From Ardenticatenaceae bacterium (lineage in GTDB: Bacteria; Chloroflexota; Anaerolineae; Promineifilales; Promineifilaceae): a DNA stretch of 64,000 nt. This document shows positions 26,548-35,516 of the stretch, one piece after another; within the stretch, counting starts at the first letter, position 1; every line of letters begins with the position of its first letter. The stretch covers positions 40,454 through 104,453 of the forward strand of contig JACKBT010000019.1 in NCBI GenBank assembly GCA_020634415.1. The letters run 5' to 3'. The position numbers were made by a program, and so were the translations under genes. The notes beneath the pieces are model-generated. The model made no database searches. It had not been told where the DNA came from and saw only the letters and a program-made list of their open reading frames with translations.

Positions 26548-27444
26548 TTATCTTTCTTGCTGAATCTCCACACCCGCCAGATGCTCCAACGCTTTCACCA
26601 GGGCATGGTTGCCTTCAGCCCCCAGCCCCTGGGCCTGCAAGGCGCGATACAGGTTAAACACCAGGCTCGTGCCAATGGCTGGCAACCCCATCTGATCGGC
26701 CGCTTGCAGCACCAGCCGCAAATCTTTTTGCTGCAAATCAATGGTGAAACCGGGTCGCCAATCCCGCTGAATAACCTGCGGCCCGCGATTGCTCAACATC
26801 CAACTGCCTGCCGCGCCTGCGGTAACGGCCGATAACGTCTTCTCTAAATCCAGCCCGCCTGCCTGAGCAAAGAGCAGGGCTTCGCCTACGGCCAACATAT
26901 TGATGACGACCAAAATCTGGTTGACCAGTTTCACCGTCTGGCCCGCGCCCGTGCCGCCGACATGGGTGATGGCTTTGCCCATCGCCTGGAAAGCGGGCAT
27001 GGCTCGCTCCACCTGGGCCGCGTCGCCGCCCACCATGATGCTGAGTGTGCCTTTTTCGGCGCCTTCGCTGCCGCCGCTGATGGGGGCATCGAGCATGTGT
27101 ACGCCTTTTTCGGCCAGCTTGGCGGCCATGTCGCGGGTGGCCTGGGGGCTGATGGTGCTCATGTCAATGACCAGTGAGCCAGCTTTGGCCCCGTGAATGA
27201 CCCCGTTGGGGCCTAAAATGACGGCTTCGACATCGGGGGTGTCGCTGACACAGGTGATGATGATGTCGCTGTGGGCGGCGACATCGGCGGGGTTGGCCCC
27301 GGCGATGGCCCCGTGAGCGATGAGGGGGTCAAGGCGGCTGGCGGTGCGGTTCCACACGCTGACGACGAAGCCTGCTTTGAGCAGGTTGGCGGCCATGCCG
27401 CGCCCCATGATGCCCAGTCCGATAAATCCTATTTTTTCGTTCAT
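26548..27444 (-). CDS. Beta-hydroxyacid dehydrogenase (3-hydroxyisobutyrate / tartronate semialdehyde reductase family)
   Basis: The 298-residue protein has the NAD(P) Rossmann signature IGFIGLGIMGRGMAANLLKAG near the start, the substrate loop DAPISGGSEGAEKGTL near residue 120 and the catalytic Lys in GQTVKLVNQ near 170. Family members reduce tartronate semialdehyde or oxidise 3-hydroxyisobutyrate; the exact substrate cannot be told. It is followed 9 bases upstream on the same strand by the histidine kinase gene end, possibly a shared transcript. Confidence 0.88.
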   Translation of the reverse strand: MNEKIGFIGLGIMGRGMAANLLKAGFVVSVWNRTASRLDPLIAHGAIAGANPADVAAHSDIIITCVSDTPDVEAVILGPNGVIHGAKAGSLVIDMSTISPQATRDMAAKLAEKGVHMLDAPISGGSEGAEKGTLSIMVGGDAAQVERAMPAFQAMGKAITHVGGTGAGQTVKLVNQILVVINMLAVGEALLFAQAGGLDLEKTLSAVTAGAAGSWMLSNRGPQVIQRDWRPGFTIDLQQKDLRLVLQAADQMGLPAIGTSLVFNLYRALQAQGLGAEGNHALVKALEHLAGVEIQQER

Positions 27445-27452
27445 TGTGTCTC

Positions 27453-28664
27453 CTAGTTGGTGGGGTTGAGGGGCAGGTAGAGGGTGAAGGTTGTGCCGTA
27501 GCCCGGTTGGCTGTTGACTTCGATACGGCCGTTATGGGCTTCCACCAGTACCTTAACGATGTATAAACCAAGACCTGTCCCCGATATGGAACTTTCTACC
27601 GCTTCTTGGGTGCGGTAAAAAGGTTGAAAAAGTCGCTCCACTTGATCGGCCGTCATGCCCTTGCCATTATCACTGATATACAAAACAACCTCTTGCTCAA
27701 CCTGCTGGCCCACAATGGCAATCTCCCCTTGCTCCCCCGTGTATTTGATGGCATTGCTAATGAGGTTGTAGAGGATTTGCCACAGCCGCATCGTATCCGC
27801 CCGCATGGTAATAGGGGTGGGCATCCCCACGCGGACTTTTTGCCTGGCCCGCTGCACCAGGGCCTGCATAGATTTGACGACTTCATTGACCAGATCATTC
27901 AGCACAAATGGTTCGAGATTGAGAACAAGCTGCCCCTGCTCCAGGCGCTCTAAATCCAGTAGATCGTTGATGAGCCGCTCCAGCTTGTCGGCCTGGGCAC
28001 GGATGACATCCAGGCCAGAGGTGGAGGAGCCAGCCAGGTGGGGGGATATTTGCCGCAGCAATGTTTCCACTTGCAGTTTGATGACGGTTAACGGTGTGCG
28101 TAAGTCGTGGGCGGCCATGGACAAGAACAGGGATTTGATTTGATTGAGCTGTTGCAGCTCTTTGTTGGCTTTGGCGAGCTTGTCTTGCAGCAGTTGTAGT
28201 TCGTTGCGGTCTTGGATGAGCCGCTGTTGCAGCCGCCCCGATTCGGTGGTGTCTTCTACCAGCAGGAGCAGCCCGCGCTGGGGTTTGGTTTCGTCCATGG
28301 GGGTGATGTGGAAGGTGAGGTAGACGATGGAGCCATCGGGCTGGGGGCGGTTGATGTATTCCAGGCGAAAGTGGGGGATGTCGCCTTGTAAAACGGCGGC
28401 CATCATTTCTTTGGTGCCGAACATTTCATCGAGCAGGTTTTCGACGAACATGCCCATTGGCTGGGCAACGGGGGGATCGATGAGGTCGAGGAATTTGGGT
28501 GATGCCTGGAGGATGCGGAAGTCGGGCGAGATTTGGGCGTAGGCGAAGCGTTGGGCGACACGTACTGTTTGGGCTACATGGGCTGCCAACAGGATGGGGT
28601 CTAGATTGAGGGGACGTGTGGTCAAATCAATTTTCCAATTGAGCCGCCAGCAAATGAAAAGCAT
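27453..28664 (-). CDS. PAS-containing sensor histidine kinase
   Basis: The soluble kinase has a PAS domain at about residues 35-140 (FRILQASPKFLDLI through LLLVEDTTESG), a coiled-coil linker, a HisKA domain with the phospho-acceptor in MAAHDLRTPL near 185, and an HATPase domain with N box ISNAIKYTGEQG, G1 ISDNGKGM and G2 GTGLGLYIVKVLVEAHNG. No transmembrane segment is seen. The first codons overlap the end of the Ras-like GTPase gene by 38 bases; a TTG start at 28625 would remove the overlap. The overlap suggests coupled expression and a functional link with the GTPase. Confidence 0.88.
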   Translation of the reverse strand: MLFICWRLNWKIDLTTRPLNLDPILLAAHVAQTVRVAQRFAYAQISPDFRILQASPKFLDLIDPPVAQPMGMFVENLLDEMFGTKEMMAAVLQGDIPHFRLEYINRPQPDGSIVYLTFHITPMDETKPQRGLLLLVEDTTESGRLQQRLIQDRNELQLLQDKLAKANKELQQLNQIKSLFLSMAAHDLRTPLTVIKLQVETLLRQISPHLAGSSTSGLDVIRAQADKLERLINDLLDLERLEQGQLVLNLEPFVLNDLVNEVVKSMQALVQRARQKVRVGMPTPITMRADTMRLWQILYNLISNAIKYTGEQGEIAIVGQQVEQEVVLYISDNGKGMTADQVERLFQPFYRTQEAVESSISGTGLGLYIVKVLVEAHNGRIEVNSQPGYGTTFTLYLPLNPTN

Positions 28665-29133
28665 CTTCTACCCGTTCGCCGGTTTTGGCACTGGTGGAAA
28701 GGTAGGGGCATTTTAGATTTTTGCTATGAGCGGACAACATAAGGTCGCTGATGATGCGCTCGTTAGATAAATCTGCTTTGTTGCCAACGATGACGAATAC
28801 GGCCGTTGGGTTTACCTGTAACATCATTTGGGCGTAAGTAGCCAGGGTTTCCAGGGTGTTTTCGCGGGTCAGGTCACAAACAAGAATGGCTCCCGCAGCC
28901 CCGCGTAGATAGTTTATGGTGGAGGATGCGGTGAAGTCTTCGCCACCGGCTAAATCCCAAACCAGTAGTTTGAGCTGATGATTTGCTTGGGTGATCACCT
29001 TGCGTGAGACGTGTACACCCATGGTGCTAAGATATTTGTCGTCGAAGATACCTTCTACAAAACGTCTCACGAGGCTGCTTTTCCCCACAGCAATATCGCC
29101 CAACAAACAGACTTTCTTTTGTATTTCTTTCAT
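28627..29133 (-). CDS. Ras-like small GTPase
   Basis: The 168-residue protein keeps all G motifs: G1 GDIAVGKSS, G2 Thr in STMG, G3 WDLAGGEDF, G4 NKAD and G5 TSAK. This is a bacterial Rab/Ras-like GTPase rather than an Era or EngA type. Such GTPases act as switches with kinases or membrane scaffolds. The gene overlaps the downstream histidine kinase, making a two-gene signalling unit. G3 has Gly-Gly in place of the usual Gly-Gln, so the catalytic Gln is absent and intrinsic hydrolysis may be slow. Confidence 0.88.
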   Translation of the reverse strand: MKEIQKKVCLLGDIAVGKSSLVRRFVEGIFDDKYLSTMGVHVSRKVITQANHQLKLLVWDLAGGEDFTASSTINYLRGAAGAILVCDLTRENTLETLATYAQMMLQVNPTAVFVIVGNKADLSNERIISDLMLSAHSKNLKCPYLSTSAKTGERVEDAFHLLAAQLEN

Positions 29134-29249
29134 GATGTTCTAGATTGGTTCGATGAATTCATGTCAGGTTGTGACGATAGGTGCCACAAGACGAGCTAAT
29201 TATACCGCGATCTGAAAATTTGTCTGTGTTGGTCAAGGGTTTGGGACGC

Positions 29250-29266
29250 ACGAACAACTTGTTCGT
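29250..29266. promoter_or_regulatory. 17-bp palindrome, possible operator
   Basis: ACGAACAA and TTGTTCGT flank a single C, in the divergent region between the GTPase gene and the solute-binding lipoprotein gene. The symmetry and location fit an operator for a dimeric regulator. Confidence 0.4.
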
Positions 29267-29355
29267 AGGCCGCAGGGGTTTTGTCCCCGAAAGTCATGTT
29301 GAGGTGTGTCTTTCAAATTAGTAGAATGGTCTCATTCCAAGAAGGAGTTACCACC

Positions 29356-30666
29356 ATGAGAAGGTTTGTATTATTCTTGATTTTGCTCCTGACGGCATGT
29401 TCACAAACGGCCGATATTCCCGCCGCCGACAGTGTGACCCCCCAGGTAACGGCCGTTACCCAAACCCCGCGCATCATCACCGTCGCCGGCCGAGCCGGCT
29501 CCATCGCCGACGGCCTGCGTTCCGTCATCCCCGAATGGGAAAAGGCCAGCGGCTATCAGGTGCAGCTCCTGGAACTCCCCTACGCCTACCTGCAAGAAAA
29601 AGTATTCACCGACGTTCTGACCGGCTTGGGCCATTACGATGTGGTTTTCATTGATGATCCCTGGCTGCCCGCTTTGGCTGGCGGCGGCCATCTGGTGCCG
29701 CTGGCCGAATTTGGCTACCAGCCCGACCCCGATTTTGTGGGGCGTTCGCTGGATGTGTCTCGGTGGCCGCCGCCCTTTGGCCCGCAGCCCCCCGGCCAGG
29801 CCGCCGATGCCCAGCCGGAACTGTATGCGCTGCCCCTCATCGGCAATGTGCAGATGTTTTGGTATCGCCAGGACTTGATTACGGAGGAGCCGCGTAACCT
29901 GAATGAATTGATGCGCGTGGTGGAGCAAACGGCCGATCCCGACAACGGCCTCTACGGCTACGCCTACCTCGACGGCTGGGGCAACCCCATCGTCACCGAA
30001 TTTAACGCCTGGAACTGGTCCTACGGCGGCGACATCTTCGACGACGAATGGAACGTCGTCATCAACCGCGAAAAATCCGTCCGCGCCCTCACCGACTTCA
30101 TCAACTACACGCACACAGTAGCCCCCCAACAAGGGTACGATTCCGGCAACAGCGTGTTAGATGCCATGCTTAACGGAGCTTCCCTGACGGCCATCGTTTG
30201 GCCCAACCAAAACATGCTGATTGATGATCCGGCGCAGTCCAGCGTCTCGGGCAAAATCGCCGTCATCCCCTTCCCTGGCGGCGAGCGCCAGACCAGCCAG
30301 CTTGGCAACTGGCTGCTGGGCATTCCGGTTACATCCGCCCACAAACAAACGGCCTTCGATTTCATCGTCTGGGCCACCAGCCGTGAGACGATGTACCAAT
30401 TGGCAGAAACGGGTCTGCCGCCGACGCGGGAAAGCATCTTTGAGGATGAAGCCCTGGCGGAAGATTTTTGGTGGCTGCCCGAAACCCATCATGCCCTAAA
30501 GAATGCCACCTGGCGGCCCCGCACCCCGGAATGGAACAAGGTGGAGAGTATTTTGGGCAACTATCTGGTGCAGGCTGTGAATGGGCAGATGGAGCCTAAA
30601 CGGGCGCTAGATCAGGCGGCGGCAGAGATAACGGCCGTTATGCAGCAAGCGGGTTATTTTGACTAA
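29356..30666 (+). CDS. Extracellular solute-binding lipoprotein (ABC type)
   Basis: ATG at 29356, eight bases after AAGGAG, opens a signal peptide with the lipobox LLTAC (Cys 16). The mature 420 residues have the family 1 solute-binding fold: AGSIADGLRSVIPEWEKASGYQ near the start, YDVVFIDDPWLPALA and a late segment VTSAHKQTAFDFIVWATS as in maltose-type binding proteins. The likely ligand is a sugar or oligosaccharide. No permease or ATPase genes are adjacent, so partners must be elsewhere. Confidence 0.88.
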   Translation: MRRFVLFLILLLTACSQTADIPAADSVTPQVTAVTQTPRIITVAGRAGSIADGLRSVIPEWEKASGYQVQLLELPYAYLQEKVFTDVLTGLGHYDVVFIDDPWLPALAGGGHLVPLAEFGYQPDPDFVGRSLDVSRWPPPFGPQPPGQAADAQPELYALPLIGNVQMFWYRQDLITEEPRNLNELMRVVEQTADPDNGLYGYAYLDGWGNPIVTEFNAWNWSYGGDIFDDEWNVVINREKSVRALTDFINYTHTVAPQQGYDSGNSVLDAMLNGASLTAIVWPNQNMLIDDPAQSSVSGKIAVIPFPGGERQTSQLGNWLLGIPVTSAHKQTAFDFIVWATSRETMYQLAETGLPPTRESIFEDEALAEDFWWLPETHHALKNATWRPRTPEWNKVESILGNYLVQAVNGQMEPKRALDQAAAEITAVMQQAGYFD

Positions 30667-30716
30667 AACGTAAAACGTAAAACGGAAGCCAATAAACTTC
30701 TACGTTTTACGTTTTA
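30664..30716. terminator. Iterated AAAACGT hairpin between lipoprotein gene and dnaX
   Basis: TAAAACGTAAAACGTA at 30664 pairs exactly with TACGTTTTACGTTTTA at 30701 around a 21-base loop. The stem overlaps the lipoprotein stop codon. It is a plausible bidirectional terminator, and its word AAAACGT differs from those of the other borders. Confidence 0.6.
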
Positions 30717-30765
30717 CTCCTTCCTCTCCCTTGCCCACCCACCCCCACAATGTTATATTAACTTC

Positions 30766-32334
30766 ATGTCTCAAGCCCTCTACCGCAAATGGCGACCGGC
30801 TCGATTTAACGATGTTATCGGTCAGGAACATGTGACGCGCACCCTGCAAAACAGTGTGGCAGCGGGACGTGTGGGTCATGCTTATCTCTTTTGCGGGCCA
30901 CGCGGTACGGGTAAAACAACTTCGGCGCGATTGGTGGCCAAAGCGGTCAACTGTTTGCATGAGGATGTGGCGCAACGGCCGTGTAACACCTGCGAAATTT
31001 GTAAGTCAATTGGAGACGGCCGTTTCCTCGACCTCATCGAAATAGATGCCGCTTCTAACACAGGCGTAGACGACATCCGCGACCTGCGCGACAAAATCAA
31101 CTTCGCCCCCAGCCAGGGCCGCTTCAAGGTCTACATCATAGACGAAGTACATATGCTCTCCACCGCTGCCTTCAACGCCTTGCTCAAAACATTGGAAGAG
31201 CCACCGGCACACGCCATGTTTGTGCTGGCTACCACCGAAGAGCATAAAGTGCCCATGACGATTAAGTCGCGCTGCCAGCAGTTCAACTTCCGCCTGCTCA
31301 CCGTCACCGAAATTAAAGAGCGGCTGCAATGGCTGGCCGATCAGGAAGGGCTGACGATTGAGCCGGATGCACTGACGTTGATTGCGCGGCAGGGGGCTGG
31401 CAGCATCCGCGATGCGGAAAGTTTGCTGGATCAACTGGTGACGGTTCCGGGTGACACGATTACGCTGGAACGGGCGCAGATGGTGTTGGGAACGGCGACG
31501 GATACGGCCGTTACCGAACTCACCGCCGCCTGGCTTAAAGCCGATGGCGCGGCTGGGCTGAATATCATTCACGATGCCCTCACTTCGGGCACGGATGCCC
31601 GCCAATTTTGCCGCCAAATGGTGGCCTACCTGCGCCAACTGCTGCTGCTGCAAGCCGCTGGTGATCAGCTGGATTTTGAAGGGACGAGTGAACAAAAGGC
31701 TGATATGGTGCAGCAGGCCCAACGGGCCTCGCGCCAGATGTTGATTGATGCTGTAAAAATGTTTAACGAAGCGGCCCTCACACCAGCCAATAGCTGGCAG
31801 CCGCAGCTTCCCCTGGAACTGGCCTTTGTGCAACTGCTGCCCGATGCGCCCATGCCGATGGTGACTGTGCCGGTGAAAACGGCTCCCACTCCAGTGAAAA
31901 CGGCCGAATCACCCCCCCCAGACCCCCAGACTACCACCCCCCCCGACCCCCCGACGCATTCTCCCCCGCCGCCGGTGGCAAAGGTGCGGGAAACGGCCGT
32001 TATTCCCCTCTCCATTGACCAGGTAACAGGCCACTGGCAAGCCATGTTGGATAATGTATCCCAAGCCAACAAAAACCTGCCGCCTTTGCTGGCAATGAGC
32101 AAGCCCCTCGCCATCGAAAACGAGACGATTGTGTTGGGCTTCGATTACCCCATTTTTCGAGATAAATTCAACAATACAGCCGATGCCGCCGCTGTCATTG
32201 GCGATGCTTACACCCATTTGCTGGGCAGAAAATGCACTGTGCGCAGTGTTGTTACCAGTGAATACAATGTAGCCATTTCCAAAGATGAATTCCAGGCTTT
32301 AGCCGATGAATTGGGCGGCGTGGTGAGAGATTAG
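30766..32334 (+). CDS. dnaX: DNA polymerase III gamma/tau subunit
   Basis: The clamp-loader ATPase begins ALYRKWRPARFNDVIGQEHV, with Walker A GPRGTGKTTSA near residue 45, the zinc-binding Cys set CLHEDVAQRPCNTCEIC, Walker B YIIDEVHML near 125, sensor 1 TTEEHKVPMTIKSRCQQF near 165, and the domain III helices. A Pro/Thr linker follows at about 365-405 and the tau-like C-terminus. At 522 residues it is shorter than E. coli tau. It heads the classic dnaX-ybaB-recR order. Confidence 0.96.
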   Translation: MSQALYRKWRPARFNDVIGQEHVTRTLQNSVAAGRVGHAYLFCGPRGTGKTTSARLVAKAVNCLHEDVAQRPCNTCEICKSIGDGRFLDLIEIDAASNTGVDDIRDLRDKINFAPSQGRFKVYIIDEVHMLSTAAFNALLKTLEEPPAHAMFVLATTEEHKVPMTIKSRCQQFNFRLLTVTEIKERLQWLADQEGLTIEPDALTLIARQGAGSIRDAESLLDQLVTVPGDTITLERAQMVLGTATDTAVTELTAAWLKADGAAGLNIIHDALTSGTDARQFCRQMVAYLRQLLLLQAAGDQLDFEGTSEQKADMVQQAQRASRQMLIDAVKMFNEAALTPANSWQPQLPLELAFVQLLPDAPMPMVTVPVKTAPTPVKTAESPPPDPQTTTPPDPPTHSPPPPVAKVRETAVIPLSIDQVTGHWQAMLDNVSQANKNLPPLLAMSKPLAIENETIVLGFDYPIFRDKFNNTADAAAVIGDAYTHLLGRKCTVRSVVTSEYNVAISKDEFQALADELGGVVRD

Positions 32335-32401
32335 GGTGGCAGGTGGCAAGTGGCAGCTGGCAACTAAGCCCTACCTGCCGCTTGCCACCTACCACTTGCT
32401 A
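32335..32401. repeat. Iterated GGTGGCAAG/CTTGCCACC inverted repeat
   Basis: Words GGTGGCA, AGTGGCA and CTGGCA on the left face TGCCGC, TTGCCACC and ACCACTTGC on the right, giving an imperfect hairpin between dnaX and ybaB. The arms are built from short variants of one word. Confidence 0.5.
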
Positions 32402-32421
32402 CATTTTAACAAGGAGTAACT

Positions 32422-32817
32422 ATGTCTAGACGAACAAATCGCGGTAAACCAAAAGCAAAAGGAATGAAAACACCGCCCAAAAGCAAAACCAATCCCAACG
32501 CCCTCATGGCCCAAATGCAAAAGATGCAAGAGGATATGGCTAAGGCGCAGGACGAACTAAAAGATGAAAGCATCACTGTCACCTCTGGCGGCGGGGCGGT
32601 TTCCATCGTCATCAGCGGCCATCAGCGCGTGGAATCTATTACCATTAATCCCGAACTGCTCGATCCGGAAGAGGTGGAACTGCTGCAAGATATGTTGGTA
32701 GCGGCCGTTAACCAGGCCATCGAACAATCCCAGGCGATGTCGGCACAGCGTATGGAAGGCATTACGGGCGGCATGGGCGACCTGGACAGCTTGCTGGGCG
32801 GACTGCCGGGTATGTAG
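32422..32817 (+). CDS. ybaB: YbaB/EbfC nucleoid-associated protein
   Basis: The 131-residue protein has an N-terminal basic tail (MSRRTNRGKPKAKGMKTPPK), then the helix MAQMQKMQEDMAKAQDEL and the strand motif ITVTSGGGAVSIVISGHQRVESITINPELLDPEEVE typical of the family. It forms dimers that bind DNA. AAGGAG lies five bases before the ATG. The location between dnaX and recR is conserved in bacteria. The basic N-terminal extension of about 30 residues is longer than in E. coli YbaB. Confidence 0.9.
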   Translation: MSRRTNRGKPKAKGMKTPPKSKTNPNALMAQMQKMQEDMAKAQDELKDESITVTSGGGAVSIVISGHQRVESITINPELLDPEEVELLQDMLVAAVNQAIEQSQAMSAQRMEGITGGMGDLDSLLGGLPGM

Positions 32818-32828
32818 GGTTAATTACG

Positions 32829-32850
32829 CAATTACGCCATGGCGTAATTG
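32829..32850. repeat. 22-bp perfect palindrome
   Basis: CAATTACGCC and its mirror meet at CATG between ybaB and recR. The sequence is related to the arms at 54392 and 54515 (GCGTAATTACG). It may be a terminator or an element end. Confidence 0.5.
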
Positions 32851-32876
32851 CTCAATGACCCCCTTATCTTTCACCA

Positions 32877-33485
32877 ATGGCTATAAATGTACTCCCTATC
32901 CCCGTTCAACGTCTGATTGATGAGTTTGCCCGCCTGCCAGGGATTGGGCCAAAGTCGGCTTCGCGGCTGACGTTTTATCTGCTGCGTGGGGCGACGGATC
33001 AGGCGTTAGACCTGGCGGACGCGCTGCGAGAGTTGAAGGAGCGCACGCAGTTTTGTTCGGTCTGCTTTAATATTACGGAAGCGGACCCTTGCCTCATCTG
33101 CCAATCGGCCGATCGTGACGCAACGCTTCTCTGTGTGGTGGAGGAGCCGCTGGATGTGTTGGCGATTGAGCGGGCACGGGTGTATAACGGCCGTTACCAC
33201 GTCCTGCACGGTGCCATCTCTCCCGTCGAAGGCATCGGCCCCGAAGACCTCAAAATCGAAGAGCTTGTCAACCGCGTGGCTCGCGGCGACTTCCACGAAG
33301 TCATCCTGGCCACCAACCCCACCCTCGAAGGTGAATCCACCGCCCTCTATTTGCAGCGGCGGCTGACAAACGAAGGCATCAAACTCACCCGCCTGGCTCG
33401 CGGTCTCCCCGTCGGTGGCGATTTAGAATACACCGACGAAATTACCTTAGGCCGCGCTCTAGAAGGCAGGCAGGAATTACAGTAA
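32877..33485 (+). CDS. recR: Recombination mediator RecR
   Basis: RecR with RecO/RecF loads RecA at gaps. The sequence has the HhH motif FARLPGIGPKSASRL, the Cys4 zinc finger CSVCFNITEADPCLIC, the TOPRIM strand CVVEEPLDVLAIER and the Walker-B-like end LARGLPVGGDLEYTDEITLGRALEGR. Length 202 fits. The ATG at 32877 lacks a strong ribosome binding site. It is third in the dnaX cluster. Confidence 0.95.
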   Translation: MAINVLPIPVQRLIDEFARLPGIGPKSASRLTFYLLRGATDQALDLADALRELKERTQFCSVCFNITEADPCLICQSADRDATLLCVVEEPLDVLAIERARVYNGRYHVLHGAISPVEGIGPEDLKIEELVNRVARGDFHEVILATNPTLEGESTALYLQRRLTNEGIKLTRLARGLPVGGDLEYTDEITLGRALEGRQELQ

Positions 33486-33489
33486 GTCG

Positions 33490-33544
33490 GCAATCGGTAA
33501 TCAGATCACGGATTACCGATTACCGTTCACCGTTCACCGATCAC
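33490..33544. repeat. Iterated ACCGATT/AATCGGT inverted repeat
   Basis: ATCGGTAATC pairs with GATTACCGAT, followed by ACCGTTC and ACCGATC variants. The repeat is in the short gap between recR and the esterase gene and again uses one iterated word. Confidence 0.5.
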
Positions 33545-33551
33545 AGGAAGT

Positions 33552-34271
33552 ATGAATCGAGAATATCATCGTTGGTACAGCCCCTCTTTACAGCGGGATA
33601 TGGAGATGCTCATTTTTGGGCATAGTGGCGCACGGGTGCTGGTTTTCCCCACCTCCAAAGGTAAGTTTTATGAATGGGAAGATCGCGGCATGATTGCTGC
33701 CTTGGGCGAGCATTTGGAGCGGGGCTGGCTGCAGCTTTACTGCGTAGACAGTGTGGACGCTGAAAGCTGGTATGCGCGTTGGGCGCATCCCGGTGGCCGG
33801 GCCTATCGCCATGTTCAGTATGAAAACTATCTGTTGTATGAAGTGCTGCCCCTAAGCTGGCAGAAAAATCGCACCCCATACCTCATCACTGCTGGGGCTA
33901 GTTTTGGTGCGTACCATGCCATGAACTTTGGTCTGCGCCACCCCGACATTACCAACCGCATTCTGGCGATGAGCGGTATTTACAGCATTGATATGTGGGC
34001 GGATGGGTATTCGGATGAAAACATCTACTTTAATAACCCCACCGCCTATGTGCCTAATGAACATGATGGGCATCGTCTGCACCAACTGCAGCAGTTGGAC
34101 ATCATCATGGTCGCAGGCCGCGATGATCCCAATATTGACCATAACCGCTATTTTTCGGGGCTGTTATGGTCGAAGCATATTGGGCACGCTTTCCGCGAGT
34201 GGGATGGCTGGGCGCATGATTGGCCCTGGTGGATGAAGATGTTGACCTTGTATATTGGGGGGCACGACTAG
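33552..34271 (+). CDS. Esterase-family alpha/beta hydrolase
   Basis: The 239-residue protein has the nucleophile elbow GASFGAYHAM (Ser near 117) with strand ITAGASFGA, an Asp in VAGRDDPNIDHN and the His in GWAHDWPWW near the C-terminus, completing a catalytic triad. The overall order matches the esterase D/antigen 85-like family. Substrate unknown. AGGA lies five bases before the ATG. No signal peptide, so it is probably cytoplasmic. Confidence 0.8.
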   Translation: MNREYHRWYSPSLQRDMEMLIFGHSGARVLVFPTSKGKFYEWEDRGMIAALGEHLERGWLQLYCVDSVDAESWYARWAHPGGRAYRHVQYENYLLYEVLPLSWQKNRTPYLITAGASFGAYHAMNFGLRHPDITNRILAMSGIYSIDMWADGYSDENIYFNNPTAYVPNEHDGHRLHQLQQLDIIMVAGRDDPNIDHNRYFSGLLWSKHIGHAFREWDGWAHDWPWWMKMLTLYIGGHD

Positions 34272-34320
34272 GGAATTATGAATTATGAATTATGAAGGGC
34301 GTTTCATAATTCATGATTTT
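34272..34320. repeat. Iterated GAATTAT inverted repeat
   Basis: Three GAATTATGA units face TTCATAATTCATGA across a short loop. They are in the gap between the esterase and reductase genes. Confidence 0.55.
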
Positions 34321-34327
34321 TGTGATT

Positions 34328-35323
34328 ATGACAGAACAAACTTTTCAGGCGTTGGTTGTGCGGGAAACGGCCGATAATCATTTCACCCGCACCATCGAAA
34401 CCCGCAGCATAGATACTCTGCCCCCCGGTGATGTCCTCATCCGGGTACATTACTCCTCCTTAAACTACAAAGATGGCCTGTCCGCTTCGGGTAACAAGGG
34501 GGTGACGCGCACTTATCCCCACACGCCGGGGGTGGATGCGGCCGGTGTGGTGGCGGCCAGTGACAGCCCTGATTTTGCGGTGGGGGATGAGGTGATTGTT
34601 ATCGGTTATGATTTGGGCATGAACACGAGCGGTGGTTTTGGGCAATATATTCGTGTGCCAGCGGGGTGGGTGGTGAAACGGCCGTCTACCCTCACCCTCC
34701 GCGAAAGTATGATCCTGGGCACGGCCGGTTTTACGGCCGCCATGTGTGTGGAGCGGCTGGTGGGGCATGGCCTTACACCCGATAACGGCGAGATATTGGT
34801 CACCGGCGCGACGGGCGGCGTGGGCAGTGTGGCGGTGGCCCTGCTGGCGCACCTGGGCTACACCGTTGTGGCCGTCACGGGCAAGGCCGATAAACATGCC
34901 TTTTTGCGGGAGTTGGGAGCCAATGAAGTGGTGGGGCGAGAGGCGGTGCAGGATGATGGCAAACGGCCGTTGCTCCGCACCCGCTGGGCTGGTGTGGTAG
35001 ATTGTGTCGGTGGTGAGATGTTGGCCCATACCCTCAAAACCACCAACTATGGCGGTGCTGTTGCCTGCTGCGGCCTCGTAGCCTCCCCCAATTTAGCAAC
35101 CACCGTCTTCCCCTTCATTTTGCGTGGCCTCACCCTCTATGGCATAGATTCCGTCCAATGCGACATCAGCCTTCGTCCCCCCCTCTGGGCCAAGTTGGGC
35201 GGCGCATGGCATCTGAATAATCTCGAAGCCCTGGCCACGGAGCGCACGCTCGGCCAGTTGGACGCGGAGATTGAGCTTATTTTGCAAGGCCAGCAGACAG
35301 GCCGTGTTTTGGTAAAGTTATAA
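34328..35323 (+). CDS. YhdH/AcuI-type acrylyl-CoA reductase (zinc-free MDR)
   Basis: The protein lacks the zinc ligands and has the typical YhdH signature: VHYSSLNYKDGLSASG, GVTRTYPHTPGVDAAG, GYDLGMNTSGGFGQYIRV, the NADP motif VTGATGGVGSVA, GEMLAHTLKTTNYGGAVACCG and SVQCDISLR. It probably reduces acryloyl-CoA or related enoyl compounds. ATG at 34328 is preferred over the upstream in-frame ATG at 34313, which lies in the inverted repeat. Confidence 0.9.
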   Translation: MTEQTFQALVVRETADNHFTRTIETRSIDTLPPGDVLIRVHYSSLNYKDGLSASGNKGVTRTYPHTPGVDAAGVVAASDSPDFAVGDEVIVIGYDLGMNTSGGFGQYIRVPAGWVVKRPSTLTLRESMILGTAGFTAAMCVERLVGHGLTPDNGEILVTGATGGVGSVAVALLAHLGYTVVAVTGKADKHAFLRELGANEVVGREAVQDDGKRPLLRTRWAGVVDCVGGEMLAHTLKTTNYGGAVACCGLVASPNLATTVFPFILRGLTLYGIDSVQCDISLRPPLWAKLGGAWHLNNLEALATERTLGQLDAEIELILQGQQTGRVLVKL

Positions 35324-35328
35324 AACCA

Positions 35329-35422
35329 GCAATTATTCAGCCCCTCGAGCGAAAAATCCTCCCGGAGGCTTCTTTTACGGAGGTTCTCTCGAGGGAAAAC
35401 CTCCGGGAGGGTGAACAGTTAC
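35329..35422 (+). repeat. 94-bp interspersed palindromic repeat, copy 2
   Basis: Same orientation as copy 1. Six bases separate it from the reductase stop. Differences are mainly in the left terminal 15 bases (GCAATTATTCAGCCCC in place of GTAATCGTTCAGTTCC) and at a few internal sites. The two 11-bp palindromes are intact. Between this copy and the regulator start, an iterated CAATTGACAATTGACAATT lies at 35471. Confidence 0.85.
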
Positions 35423-35516
35423 TAAAACCAGAGCCATAGTCCACAACCGCGAACCGGTTATTTTCGGTGGCAATTGACAATTGACAATTACCCGTTGACC
35501 CTCTTTAATCACGGTC

